A stretch of DNA of 64,000 nucleotides, taken from the NCBI RefSeq assembly GCF_902167145.1, contig NC_050096.1:199594566-199658565 (forward strand), given 5' to 3'. Source of the stretch: Zea mays (taxonomy: Eukaryota; Streptophyta; Magnoliopsida; Poales; Poaceae). The translations under genes and the position numbers were made by a program. The notes beneath the pieces are model-generated. The model saw only the letters and a program-made list of their open reading frames with translations, had not been told where the DNA came from and did not search any database. This document shows positions 1 through 11,705 of the stretch, piece by piece. Position 1 is the first letter of the stretch. Every line of letters begins with the position of its first letter.

Positions 1-1274
1 CCCCTCCTAGGACAGCGAGAGAGCCCTCTCCCACGGCGTGAAGACGACGCGCCCGTGTTCCACTCCTCGAACGGCTCGCGCAACGGCTGCCCCCTGAACC
101 ACTTGTCCCGACGCATTAACTCCGCGGCAGGGCAGGCGACACCTTTGGCAGGCGAAGCGGGCGACGCTTTACCTCCGCCATGATGACCGCGTCAAAAAAG
201 GTGTGCCACGTCGTTCAATTTCGTATCCTTTTCCTCTTCCTCTTTCTCTCTCTTGCTACAGGGACCGGGAAAGGGGATACTCCGAAAGGGATCCTTCTCC
301 GCGAAGGAAGCGGGCCCCGAGCCCTCCTACTAATCAGAGGTTCGAAGGCTGGCCCCTTGGAAGGGTTCGACAGCCGCCTCAGAGCACTCGGGCTCCGCGC
401 CCACTACTGGTCAGAGGTTCGAAGGATAGCCCCTCGGAAGGGTTCGACAGCCGCCTCAGGCCACTCGGGCTCTGCGCCCACTACTGATCAGGGGTTCGAA
501 GGCTGCCCCCCCCCCCCCCCCGAAGGGTTTGACAGTCGCCTCAGAACACACAGAACGAGGGATGACTCTGGGTACGTCCGATACATGGCCGAGGCTCGGG
601 CTACGCTCCTGAGGTACCCTAGGATATTTCCGAGACCAGCAGGAGCGATTCTGTAACGGAATCCCATCAGAGGGAGGCATCGAGCCCTCGGACCCTATCA
701 AACGGGACCGGGTCCGGCAAATCACCTGCAGGTACTTTTGGAGCGCGCCTCTGGACCACTAGCCGACCCTTATTGAACGGGGCACGGGCGTCCACTCGGA
801 TCACCCGTTAGCAACTCACCGAAGACACCATGTTCGGCGCCCTCCGAGGGCAACATGGCGCTTTCCCTCCTCCTTGCGGAAAGGCGACGAAGGGGCGTAT
901 GATAAAAGCCGAGTCAGTCCTTGACCGTCCTCTTGCTTTGTGCGGAGGCTCGGGGGCTGCTCTCGCAAACCCGGCTCCAGCCAAACCGTTGACAGCGTCA
1001 ACATACCAGCCCGAGAACTCGGAACCTGACCATGCACCCGGACTACAATCAGATCGCATGAGGGAACAACCAGACCGGCTGAGGCGTCACGAAAGGCACT
1101 AAGACCTCGGAGGAGTCAAACCACTCCTCCGAGGCCTCGGGGCTACACCCGGCGGGTGCGCTCGCGCGCACCCACCGGAACAAAGTGTAACCGAGAAAGG
1201 CCGGTCCCCTTGCAAAAAAGTGCGACAAAGCCTCCAAGCGAGTACCAACACTCCCTTTGAGGCTCGGGGGCTAC
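1..1274 (+). mobile_element. 3' internal part of a Ty3/gypsy-like LTR retrotransposon
   Basis: GC-rich sequence without a convincing long reading frame, lying directly upstream of an LTR that begins near 1275. Its last bases are purine-rich (GAGGCTCGGGGG at 1259-1270) and sit where a polypurine tract should be. The pol genes would lie to the left, outside the window. The wording of the downstream LTR (GGACCATAATTAGGGGTACC) reminds me of the maize Huck family, but this is from memory and was not searched. Short frames in this stretch look like by-products of GC-rich repeats. Confidence 0.65.
331..545 (+). repeat. 77-bp tandem repeat, about 2.7 copies
   Basis: The motif GGTTCGAAGG recurs at 339, 416 and 493, an exact 77-bp period. 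Each copy carries AAGGGTTCGACAGCCGCCTC and ACTCGGGCTC. The third copy is interrupted by a run of 16 C at 506-521. Confidence 0.85.
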
Positions 1275-1757
1275 TATCGAGGACCATAATTAGGGGTACC
1301 CCGAAGATTCCTAAACTCGGCTGGTAATCACCATCAACACAAAGCTGCAAAGGTCTAATGAGCGCAATTCAGGTCAAGGCTCCGTCCACTCAAGGGACGC
1401 GATCTCGCCTCGCCCGAGCCCAGCCTAGGACAGGAACAGTAGACCCAGGTGGATTCACGCCTCGCCCGAGGGCCTCCTCAAGCAACGGGCGCTCCTTCAA
1501 CTCGCCGGGGCCCAGCTCGGGCAGGCTTCGCCGTGAAGCAACCTTGGCCAGATTGCCACGCCAACCGACCGTATCGCAGGAGCATTCAATGCAAGGATCG
1601 CCTGACACCTTATCCTGACGCGCGTTCCTCAGTCGACAGGGCCGAAGTGACCGCAGTCATTTCGCCCCTCCCCTGACTGACCTGACAGGAAAACAGCGCT
1701 GCCTGCCCTGCTCTGACTACTGTGCCACCCGCCAGGGTGAGGCTGACAGCAGCCAAG

Positions 1758-2030
1758 TCCAGCCTCGGGTGCCATAGGAAGCTCCGCCTCGCCCGACCCC
1801 AGGGCTCGGACTCAACCTCGACCCCGGAAGACGGTCTCCGCCTCGCCTGACCCCAGGGCTCGGACTCCACCTCGACCTCGGAAGACGGTCTCCACCTCGC
1901 CCGACCCCAGGGCTCGGACTCAACCTCGACCTCGGAAGACGGTCTCCGCCTCGCCCGACCCCAAGGCTCGGACTCAGCCTCGACCTCGGAGGAGTCACCG
2001 CCTGGCCCGACCTTGGGCTCGGACCGACCA
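1758..2030 (+). repeat. 54-bp tandem repeat inside the LTR
   Basis: CTCGGACT starts at 1805, 1859, 1913 and 1967 (54-bp steps), with a last copy at 2018 after a 51-bp step. Each unit holds GGAAGACGGTCTCC and CGCCTCGCCCGACCCC. The array sits in U3, upstream of the TATA box. Confidence 0.85.
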
Positions 2031-2393
2031 CGTTAAGGGGGGCCCATCATTACCCTACCCCTAGCTAGCTCAGGCTACGGGGAACAAGACCGGCGTCCCA
2101 TCTGGCTCGCCCTGGTAAACAAGTAATGATGGCACCCCGCGTGCTCCATGACGACGGCGGTTCTCAGCCCCTTACGGAAGCAAGGAGACGTCAGCAAGGA
2201 CCCGACAGCCCCGACAGATGTGCTTCTACAGGGCTCAAGCGCTCCTCCGACGGCCACGACATCACATGAACAGGACACCAACACCTCTTCGACAGCCACG
2301 TCGGCATATACATAGGGCTCTGGCTCCTCTCTGCTAGACACGTTAGCACATTGCTACACTCCCCATTGTACACCTAGGCCTTCTCCTTACGTC

Positions 2394-2400
2394 TATAAAA
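2394..2400 (+). promoter_or_regulatory. LTR TATA box
   Basis: TATAAAA in the context CGTCTATAAAAGGAAGG, about 260 bp before the LTR end. This is the expected place for the U3/R promoter. Confidence 0.65.
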
Positions 2401-2659
2401 GGAAGGTCCAGGGCCCTCGTAAGAGAAGGTGGCCGCGCGGGAGGACGGGCTGACGAACGAGGCTCTCTCCCTCTCTAGCGAACGCTTGTAACCCCCTACT
2501 GCAAGCGCATCCGCCCTGGGCGCAGGATAACACGAGCCGCAGTTCCCTCTTTGTTCCCCCTTGTGTTCCATCTCGCGCCGACCCATCTGGGCTGGGACAC
2601 GCAGCGACAATTTACTCGTCGGTCCAGGGACCCCCCGGGGTCGAAACGCCGACACAACT

Positions 2660-4650
2660 AAATGAAAGTATTTAGTATTATTATCCCCTTCAAGAAGATG
2701 TTTAACTTTCATCCTTTGAAAGAGACGGATTTCCTCTTCTCTTTGAATTGTAGTAAGCCTGTTGTCAATATATATAAAATTTCAATGTTTGCTCATTTGG
2801 TTAAATTTGAGAAGTCTCTGTTTTTGTCCAGCTCATCGACCTTCTGAGTAAGTCGAGACTTCTCCCTTTGAATAAGAGATCCTGCGCCCAGCCGCGAAGG
2901 TGTTGGCGCAAGGATCAAATTTTATATTGCCATTTCTCCCTTTGAAGATATCCTGTTGTCCAGCCGCGAAGGTGTTTGGGCAAGAATCTAATTTTATATT
3001 ACCATTTCTCCATTGCTGTGATCGACTGTTGATGCCAAATCGATGCAACCATTTAATAGAATCCCTCCCTAATGAACGTAACCATCCTAGTTGCATGGTT
3101 GCATCAATGTGTATGATTACATTCCTTTTGTTTCCAGCGACCCGTGGCCAGCTCTAGAAAATCTATACCGGCTTGTAATCTAAGCCGTTTGCTTAGCTTT
3201 AATCCGTACCGGCTTTTATTATTTTTACATTGTTTTTGTCTCTATAGATTATAGCTGCAACAGTCTAATGTGCGATTGTCCTATAGGTGAGGTTTATGGT
3301 TTCTGTCGGTTCTAACAATCGATGAAATATTTGCATAGGACCGAAGGGTACGTACAGAGAACCCTTTGCTGATGTATGGTGAACTGGGGCTATTACAAGA
3401 GTTCATCCATGACGTTGATCAAGACTATAAATTAATCAAAGACCGGCAGGCAGGCCGTCTGCTTTTGTATTTTCATCTAAAGCACACCGACACAACAAAG
3501 AAGAAGAAGAAAGCAAACGCACAAAACCTAATTCTACGTACACGTCATATATATGTGGTTACTAATGCAATAGCGTGAATTGATCAGCCGACCAACTACT
3601 GATTTTTGTTTATATAATGGCCCTGACATAATATAACGCATTCCATTGGATATAGTATTATTACCTAGTTACACCTTGATTGTTGAGAGAGGGCGCTAGA
3701 CCAACATGTATATAGAGTTTCTTAAATCCAAATGATTATATTTGTGTTAATTAAGCCTTGTATGTGAAGGAGGCTGAAAGCGTGAGCTGATAGCAGTGTG
3801 TTGTGGTCCACTCAACATGCAGGGTGATGCTACATGCACCCCATCCAACTCGATCTTCTAGCAGCACCAACACCGTCGTCACCGCCCGCCATCATCGCTA
3901 AATCGAAGGCACGCAGCTTCTACTTCTCCGGCCAAGCACCCTGCCTCTCTTGCTAGCTCTGACGGCGCCGCGCGCGGCACCCTCATCCATCGCCGGCGAC
4001 GCCAATTCGAGTCGTCATCGATCTCCTTTCGGGGACCTATGGATGCCGCCAGCGCCCCACTCTGCCACTGTCTTCCTTCAATTTGATTGTGGTTGTTCAG
4101 CGGAGCGATGTCTCTCCCCACGCACCGTACGTGTCGTCGTCACACGGCTGCCAATGTCTTACATGTGATGATGTGAGTGTTTTTTCCTCCTAGTGTGCGC
4201 GTGCCAGAGCACACTAGCTAGATGTGTGTGCGCGTGCGAAACTGAACATTCACGGTAGATCTATTTACCTGTCATAATCTAGGAGCCATTAAAACAAAAG
4301 CAATCGAATAAGCACAGGCCAGGGAAGCGGATAAGGGCTTAGCCGCAGCAGCAGGCGGCGAGTGGTTGGAGGAGATTCAGATACACATGCAGTCATGCAG
4401 ATGCTTGCGAGTTTCCTTGAGCTCCTCCATCACAGCATCGCTAGCTGTGGCCGCCGGGGGACGTACGGGGAGAGGACGTGCGTTGGGCCCCGCGACAGGC
4501 ACTGCCTTTACCCGAGCGTATCGGTTGCTAGATCTCGCTTTGAATAAAACGAACGCCATCCGTCGCATCGCAACAACAGTGACGGGCATGCGATTAACAG
4601 CATGCATGCATGCCCCGACACCATGCGTTAGCCTATAGCCCTATATATTA
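2660..4650. other. Unassigned intergenic DNA
   Basis: No supported gene. Short frames (for example 3366-3578) lack any recognisable motif. A 73-bp direct duplication lies at 2861-3010. A GC-rich patch at 3880-4150 resembles coding or promoter DNA in composition only. The right boundary is the 3' terminus of the minus-strand Helitron. Confidence 0.5.
2861..3010 (+). repeat. About 73-bp tandem duplication
   Basis: TCTCCCTTTGAA recurs at 2861 and 2935. CAGCCGCGAAGGTGTT recurs at 2889 and 2961, and ATTTTATATT follows in both copies. Confidence 0.75.
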
Positions 4651-4679
4651 CTAGGTGAGTGCCCGTGCGTTGCGACGGT
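4651..4679 (-). other. Helitron 3' terminus with hairpin and CTAG
   Basis: The plus strand reads A|CTAGGTGAGTGCCCGTGCGT followed by TGCGACGG. On the minus strand this gives the subterminal hairpin and a terminal CTAG next to T. Confidence 0.85.
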
Positions 4680-4940
4680 GTATAAATTATTCGATAAATA
4701 TTAGTGCACAACAATTACATGGAAATGAACAACATATATATCAACCCAATATCTCACATATGAATGGACATGTCAGTCGGTAATACCAAGTGATTGTTCC
4801 CCAGAAGCCGTAAAAGGTGATATTAGGAAGAAAGGATATTGGGGAAGTAATCTTCTATTTCTTAATTGCCAAATGTTCGAATACAAGAGATAAATAGGCA
4901 TTATACCTTCTAACAAACATAGATGGAAAATCTCCTAAAA

Positions 4941-5083
4941 TTGAGACAGTGGTTTCTGACTGTAGTGACTTGGTCTCCATTGATGATTTGTTGCAACTCA
5001 ATGTTCATCACCTTGAGACAGTGGTTTCTAGCTGCGGTGACTCAGTCTCCATCGATAATTTGTTGCAACTCAATGTTCAGCAC
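4941..5083. repeat. 72-bp tandem duplication inside the Helitron
   Basis: TTGAGACAGTGGTTTCT occurs at 4941 and 5013. Both copies continue with a GTCTCCAT block and then TTTGTTGCAACTCAATGTTC. Confidence 0.8.
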
Positions 5084-5671
5084 CAGATTAAATTGACTTT
5101 CACTAACATCGTTCCTATAAATTAGACACAAATCAGCTTGGTGCTATAACAAAACAGAGAAAATAGAAGATAGGCAACCAATTTTCTCAACCAAACAATT
5201 ACTTCAACACAAAAAGTTAACTAACGATGATTTGCATCTAAACAATAACAAACCTGGAGATGATGACTTGGTGAGGCTTTCTCTTCCAAGAACTGGTGTA
5301 GAATTCAATCAGACACATGTTCTGAAATTTAGTATCTGTTAGAAGGCATAATGTTCTAATTTGTTATAAAGAGAGCATTGTTCAATCAGACACACTATAA
5401 AGAGAGCATTGTTCAATTCAACATATGTATCATTAGCCTGAACATAACATCATGTTCTGAAGAAAAAGATTAGTGCGAAAATTTAGAGAAAGGAACATGT
5501 GTTCAACCAAATGGAATATACATACGGGAAACATCGCCCTTTCAAACGACTTTGTGGTGCAAGAGAAGGCAGATCATCAGCATGGATAACTGCTGCCTAC
5601 CTATGGTGAAGGTGGACTCCAGGTGTATCATACAATTTCTATGTGCAAGGATATGTTAGTAGACTTCAAAT

Positions 5672-5880
5672 TGAGACGGCCTCCTGCTTCTTGAGCTTCT
5701 GCTTGCCCCTCCACTTCTGCCACTTCTTGCTGAACATTGAGGCGGCAAGCCAGAAGCTCCCGGCGATCTCCTTGAGGTCCTTGGCGGCAGCTTCCTGGGC
5801 TACTGCGACTGCGAGGCCTCGAGATCTATGTGATCCTTCATGGCCATAACGTCCCGCGCCGCACTCACCTCCGTCTCCAT
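5672..5880 (-). pseudogene. OCTOPUS-like (DUF740/UPF0503) gene fragment
   Basis: On the minus strand one frame reads MAMKDHIDLEAS, and a shifted frame continues with KDLKEIAGSFWLAASMFSKK and then WQKWRGKQKLKKQEA. OCTOPUS-family proteins, plasma-membrane phloem-differentiation regulators of plants, carry MKDYIDLDSQ followed by SFWSAASVFSKKLQKWRQ, so both blocks are in family order. An in-frame TAG and a one-base frame change separate them. Only about 70 codons of a protein of several hundred residues are present. It lies nearest the Helitron 3' end and shares its strand. Family recognition is from memory. The fragment cannot encode the parent protein. Confidence 0.7.
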
Positions 5881-6002
5881 CTCCCCAGAGGTTTATTACA
5901 AATTATGAAGCACTGGGAGCTTTATTAGAAATTATGAAGCAATTTAATGTGAATCAAAAGCAGCTCATTAATGTATGCAGCATCATCAAGCCACGAAACT
6001 GA

Positions 6003-6263
6003 AGGCATCTCCAAGAGTCTTCTTTAAACTCACTCTCTAAATCATCATTTGGAGAAAAAATCCCTCTCTATATATTTTCATCTTCCAACAGTTTTTCTAT
6101 ATCTTGTGCACACTCTAGAGTCAATATAGCTCTGCATCTTTGCCTAGCCAGAAATCTAAAATAGAGGATAGCAATATTTGGACATCTAGTTAAAGAAGCT
6201 GTTGGAGGACCAAAATCTCTATTTCTATCAATAAGGATATAGAAACTCTTGGAGTTACTCTTA
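6003..6263. mobile_element. MITE-like inverted-repeat element inside the Helitron
   Basis: The left end GGCATCTCCAAGAGTCTTCT and the inverted right end GTAACTCCAAGAGTTTCTAT form an imperfect inverted pair. The interior is AT-rich (TCTATATA, TAAAATAGAGG) and has no frame. A target duplication is not clear, so the exact borders are uncertain. Confidence 0.5.
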
Positions 6264-6327
6264 AGCTCAATGATTTAAGTAGAATCTAAAAGGAGTAAAG
6301 TTTCCTCAGTATTACTGGGGCACTTAC

Positions 6328-6946
6328 ATGCATGGTGGTGGCCCTTCACCTTCCGGTTCAAGTTTTCTCCATTCATATGGCTTGGCCGCAGTATCAAGGG
6401 CCCATACATCTGCCGGGGGTCGTTTTCCTGAAACATTGATGCAGTCTTACTATCAACATCGATCAGCTGGAATGATCTGTATGTAGCAATAATCTAGACA
6501 TGACAGACACGAGCAATTTCCTACCATCATTGCCACCAATTGTCAATAAGAATCGTTGACCAACCAAGGCCATCACATATCCATACCATGGACCAGGACC
6601 TTGAACCACCACTCTGTGCAAAAGAAATAGAATCCTCAGCAAACAGTCAAACTAAAAGTCCCAATTTAAACCACAGTAGAGTAGCAAGAGAATCCACCTA
6701 TGCCATCGCGGTCGTTGTTGTTTAAGATCAAGAACATGAAGGTCCTCAGCGGATAAGCCAGCTGGACCAATTCCACCCTAAAAGAAACAAAATGCGAAGG
6801 GATTGGTGATATTCGCTATTGCATCAGCACCGACCTGACAACAAAATTGACACAGCTAAGCTAGGTACCTGAATGACCACCATGGTTCAACAGCAGTTGC
6901 TACATGTGCAGCTCTTGGTGAAGGAGGTTCGCCAAGAGGAGTAAGC
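6328..6946 (-). pseudogene. BSL-type kelch-repeat Ser/Thr phosphatase fragment, four exons
   Basis: Four minus-strand exons with GT/AG borders are visible: 6946-6869, 6777-6698, 6613-6535 and 6427-6328. They read LTPLGEPPSPRAAHVATAV, then GGIGPAGLSAEDLHVLDL, then VVVQGPGP..ALVGQRFLLTIGGNDG, then ADVWALDTAAKPYEWRKLEP. This is the order of the N-terminal kelch propeller of BSU1-like (BSL) phosphatases of brassinosteroid signalling. Codons join correctly across the second and third introns. The first exon has lost one base after ..ATAV, which shifts the frame before the MVVIQ block. The GPGPRYAH block is changed to GPWYGY. The phosphatase domain and the rest of the propeller are absent. It is a captured, intron-bearing piece within the Helitron. 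Confidence 0.85.
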
Positions 6947-7885
6947 CTGGCAACATTAATGTTGTGGTCAATAAGTGGTACATGATTTGACTGATTTATA
7001 GGGTAGTCGGTACAATAAAAAGTGTAACACTCTAATGTTAAGCACTTAAGCCTCCGAGAACTTGGAAGACATCTGACTTCAGTTTAGGTTTAGCTTTTGA
7101 AGCAGTACAATTCAAGCTAGTTTGTAACTGCCTCAAGACACCCTAGAGTGTTCAATGGAGAATGGACCTCCATAATGTCTGCCTACAGTGAAATTCCATA
7201 GAAACATTCCAATATGGAGCCGTTGAATATTTCTTTTACCACACAATCATAATGCAAAAGCAAAAGGATGGCAGAAAAAATAGGCATAAAACAGACCCAT
7301 AATGTCATAATTGTTCTCTACAAGAATATCCCACAGCTGTAATAAGAATCCCACGTTGATAAGTAACTGGCTAACTACAATTAAAAAGTAAAAGAATATT
7401 ATTGTTCATGGTTCATTAACTAAGCTTGGCAACTCAAACCATATAAAAGCACTATACTTGACCCCTAATAGCATATAGTTACAAAACGACAATGTGCCTT
7501 GGCATCTCACTAATAATTACTGTCCAAATCAGACAGTGGTTCAAATTCCCAGCCATTAGAAATACTTTCTACTGACCAACCTTTTTGCCACGAATGACAT
7601 TATAAGAGAAATTAGCAGTCAAAGAGTAATCTCGAAGACCACACCAAATCAAACTGTGTCTTATATTTGGGCATGTTTGCTTCTGATTTAAGCGGGTGTT
7701 TGGGGCTTTGGGCTGCGGCTGATTGAATAGCCCAGCCGGTCAGCTGCATGCCTGCAGCCTATCCTGCTTAGTGCAGCCTCTTCTCTCTGGCTGTATCTGC
7801 TGCTGACTTGGTGCAGCTGCTACGATGTTGGTGGGATGGCTACTGCAGCTGGAACCAGCTCGACCGAACAGGATACACTGTTTCT

Positions 7886-7985
7886 AGCAATGCTAATAGT
7901 CATAACCAGCAGTCCAGCACAATGTGTCACCAGGTAGCAATGATAATAGTCATAACCAGCAGTCCAGCACAATGTGTCACCAGGT
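7886..7985. repeat. 50-bp tandem duplication
   Basis: AGCAATG(C/A)TAATAGTCATA begins at 7886 and 7936, and each copy ends in CAATGTGTCACCAGGT. The copies are nearly identical, so the duplication is recent. Confidence 0.9.
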
Positions 7986-9808
7986 CGATGTCTAGTTTGC
8001 TCTACTAAGAATTATTAAGTAGTACATTCTGCCTAGGCCCAAGATTAACTTTTTTCATCATAACTTAATATTAAGTAGCATTGGAGCAAAACAGCTGAAT
8101 TCAACATTCATAATTCTTGCTTGTAATGTGTAGATAGATCGGCACTCAGTTCAGAGATAAAACAGTTCAGTATGTCCACTCCATTATTTCAAGTAATCAA
8201 GGGAGGAAGATGTTTGTGAAATTAACTGTGAAAATGGATGAAAGCATGGAGCTGATTGGAATATTTCCAGGGTTACAAGTAAATTCTTACAGAAAATCTA
8301 ATGCATCCTGATAGTTCAAATTGCACAATGAGGGTAAAAGAAAGAATATTGAAGATAATTTGATTTGATCCAAATAAAAAGTTTCAGTCTAGAGGGCATA
8401 ATTTTTTCATGCTTCATGAGGCTAAACAATTTGAATTATGATACAATTTATGAATGGGTATTCAATTTGGTGCCAAGGCTTTGTCAAGCTTCAAGCATCT
8501 TATCCAACATTCAAAAAAATGAAACTAATTCATTTGATACCATAAGAAGATTAAAGTTCAGTCAACTGTATGTAGCTGGTTGTATTTGAGAGTGATGATG
8601 AAGTGCTTGTTTGATCGGAGATGGAATAACAGCAGATTTATAGGTAGGAAGATTGTAATGAGAAGCAGTGCAAGTCTGCAAGACGACGTACATGCAGTCT
8701 TGTTTGACTCTGTTGGCAGAAGGCGTCGAATTTGACAAGGACCACTGTGGCGTGCTTTCTGTTCCGGCGTGCTGAACTGAACATGTTTGAGATCATAGTG
8801 GGGGTATCTACTTATCATCAAAGTTTTAGCATGCATCACATGGTAATGGCTAATGATCTAGTATGTAATTGTAAACACCATGCAAACTACTTCAGCATGC
8901 TTTAGCCCATCCAAATGTTCTTTTCATAGAAGCATTCAGTCAAATTAAATGCATAAATGCATAAGAGAGATCACATAGTCACTACATACTCACCGTGGAA
9001 AAGGTAAACATGGGGCTTTCACTGCTGTGCCTCGTAATGCTGATCTATCGAAGTTCCTTTTGCAGCTTCAATTAGCAAAGTTCAACTGCTAGAAGAACTG
9101 AAATAGAGAAGAAAAATGTGATGAAGTGATGAGTCAAATACTGGCTTCCAATCTACTTCTTTGACAACTTTCTTATCTGAGAAAGTGTTACAATTAGAAT
9201 AGTTTTGGTATTGGTGGACCAACAAATCATTGTTTAGAGAAAGGTGGAGAAATAGCTATAAGTAGGGATCAATACAATTAACTAAATTTCATGTACCTGA
9301 CTGATAGAGGATGAGATGAATAACACGGCTAGAGATAGCTTAACCAATTAAACAGACTATATTTTAACTTCATGAATTTTTATTATTGGGCGGTTGGTGT
9401 TTTTTGTTGGCAACATATTGGGACGATTATCGCCACGGGAGAGATTTTCTGCATCAGTAGATCTGGCAGCACTAAAGAAACTTTTTAATTAAGTTTTAGT
9501 TCATACAAGTACTTTACATCCATTTAGTACTTCAAAGGTATATCTACCTGATCAGGACTGGAGTCGAGCTGAAGGGTTGGTCGAAAGCTGGGAGCCTAGA
9601 ATCCCAAGTAGAATGGAACCAGATATCAGTTATGTCTACTTGATCATCGATGGTTCTCTATCAAGTTCACTTGCTCCAGACAGTAAAAGTTCACCTGTTC
9701 GGAAGAGGAATAGGGGTATAGAGCATATGGCCTTGTTACAAGCTGTTGTGTTGTGCACTTTTTTGTTGTCCTATGTCCAGACGCAATCTACAGAACAATT
9801 CCAGTTAA

Positions 9809-10048
9809 GGGTCGTTCTGTTATCATGGAATGGTGGCCTGAATTAATTTTTAGATGGATTTCTTCTCTAATTTATATAAGCTTTAACCTATTAAAACGGT
9901 TCCTGGGGCAATGCTGGACAAGCGAACAAACGAACAAGGCCAGTATTGGAATGCACCTAGAATCGTTCTAGCTCATCAAAACTTATATAAATTAGACAAG
10001 GAATTTTGCTAGTTCCAGGCCACAGATCCATGGGAACCGAACGCTGCC
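9809..10048. mobile_element. Tourist-like MITE, 240 bp, TAA duplication
   Basis: The ends GGGTCGTTCTGTTATCATGG and, inverted, GGCAGCGTTCGGTTCCCATGG form an imperfect terminal inverted repeat. Pairing continues through GTGGCCTG and CTAATTTATATAAG. The flanks are TAA at 9806-9808 and 10049-10051, the 3-bp duplication typical of PIF/Harbinger elements. It lies inside the Helitron. No coding capacity. Confidence 0.7.
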
Positions 10049-11194
10049 TAAAGGCTACTTCGATTCCATGTCATTACCCAAGCAGCTTACAAAACATAGT
10101 CGGGACCTGGTTCTGATGTGGAAGCAGACCTTGGTACATTCCAACCGCCTGACTTGGGAAAGGTTGGCAACGTAAGCTTCCAGACAAAGAAATACAGCAG
10201 AGGCGACAAGAGGATGGAGCTACAAAACAAGCAAACAAGTACCAGGGCTGGCCCTTTTCATTTCTTCAACCTATATCTAAAAAGGTTATCACTATTGCAT
10301 AGGTAGTTCTCCTACGTATTCAAGGGAGAAAAAACTAATACTACTAAAAAGGGCTAGCAGATTGAATTCTACATAGAACATCCTACTTCTGTCAAGAGTC
10401 ATAGACCAGATTATGGGTAGCAAGAATGGAAACATAAAAGTGATGTCAGCTTGACAGTATCTTTAACACTGTCGAAAGGAGTATCTTGCTGAATTGTGAC
10501 AGGCATATATGATGCTTGCCACGACGAAGAAAAAGTATCTCTTATATGTTATGAAAAATGTATGCATCTAATAACAAATGAGACTGAATGTTTTATATGA
10601 ATATATCACTTCAAAACACTTTGAAATAAATGCAATATCAATTCAAAACATACTCTTTCAAGATCCTGAGCACGAATAAATAAACTAACACGACTTAACA
10701 TAGAGCTTGTTGATTAGAAAATCAACAAGAAAATGCAGGCAATTCACACCCACAGTCCACCTAGAAAATAAAAGGATACTTGCATTTATTAGCACCTATT
10801 ATCAAGGATATAGAATTATCCTTGATTTTTGTCTGATGCAAGAGAAACTTGTATGAACAAGACCACAATAGCAAATGATGATTCATGCAGTGAATTGTCA
10901 ATCTCTACCACAAATTAGGCATGAAAGGGGATTGCATCTACCAACACACTATCCCTTTTGTGTCAGTAACATTGCTATGACAAATCAGCTATATTTTTAA
11001 AGACCATGTCAGTTGTTTCTAGTTTTGATGCCATTGCTATAAACAAACATATAATAGTAGGCAGGTAGCAGTCACTACGTCACTTTAAAGTGATAGAAAT
11101 AGAAATATCCAAAACAAAACATAATGTTAAACCATGCAAACACCAATCATTACACTGTTGTACTAATAATGGAGTAAATATCAATATGATTTAC

Positions 11195-11315
11195 CTTTGG
11201 ATGAGATTTCATCATCGTCCATTGGAAGAACTGGAAGACGGTATGGAGGAGCATTAGGCCTACCACTACCAGTCATATGGACAGGTGGTTTCGATGAAGA
11301 ATTTGAAACCTTCTC
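11195..11315 (-). pseudogene. Unidentified captured exon
   Basis: On the minus strand a 121-bp block is bounded by TAG|G and AAAG|GTAAAT and is open throughout. It encodes a 40-residue segment containing SSSKPPVHMTGSGRPN and PYRLPVLPMDDDEIS. The clean splice borders and open frame suggest a real exon carried by the Helitron. I do not recognise the parent gene. Confidence 0.5.
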
Positions 11316-11511
11316 CTACGTCAATGGGTAGCTGTCAGTGCAAATCTCTTATTTAAGGACTATTTTAATAGAATAACACATAAATCGTGACACTATCCAA
11401 CCAGATATCTTTTATGTGTGGAAATTACTGTAACAATTGATATTCTAGGATGCATTGTAGCATTTATTTAAATGGAATACCATCAGAAAAATAATTGGAA
11501 AACAATTGATA

Positions 11512-11705
11512 CTGAATATGCGAAACAGGCGACGTCGTGGCTGGCAGGCCACGGGAATGGGGTCTGGTAGCCAACCAGCGCGGGCACCAGGCACTGCAGC
11601 CGCTCCCGCTCCCGCTCCGACGCCGTGCAGTGCCGCTCACGGTACACCAGGTGGTCCTGTGGGAACCGCAGCGACCGCTCGACGTCCTCGCACGGCGTGT
11701 ACTCA
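11512..11705 (-). pseudogene. Pectin-type methyltransferase (PMT/DUF248) fragment
   Basis: On the minus strand an open stretch reads FEYTPCEDVERSLRFP, then VYRERHCTASERERERLQC, then GYQTPFPWPASHDVACF. The blocks Y.PC.D, Y.ERHCP and GY..PF.WP.SRD.AWF lie in this order at the start of the methyltransferase region of plant PMT proteins, Golgi enzymes linked to pectin methylation (QUA2/TSD2 group). The conserved Trp of DVAWF is Cys here and homology stops right after it. A TAA directly precedes the block. The SAM-binding domain is absent. It is the fragment nearest the proposed Helitron 5' end; GC-rich DNA at 11720-12080 may come from the same donor. Confidence 0.8.

Larger units (their letters stand above)
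1275..2654 (+). mobile_element. 3' LTR of the Ty3/gypsy-like element
   Basis: The right end is CCGACA at 2649-2654. The left end reads TATCGAGG, which fits a TGTCGGGG start after two G-to-A changes, so the ends form a degenerate TGTCGG/CCGACA inverted pair. A TATA box (TATAAAA) lies at 2394-2400, leaving about 250 bp for R-U5. The 5 bp following the LTR are CAACT; the partner duplication lies off-window. Length about 1,380 bp. Confidence 0.7.

Noticed and set aside
7690..7870. Possible MITE (GGGTGTTTGGGG .. CCGAACAGG)
   Set aside because: The ends pair poorly and no duplication flanks them.
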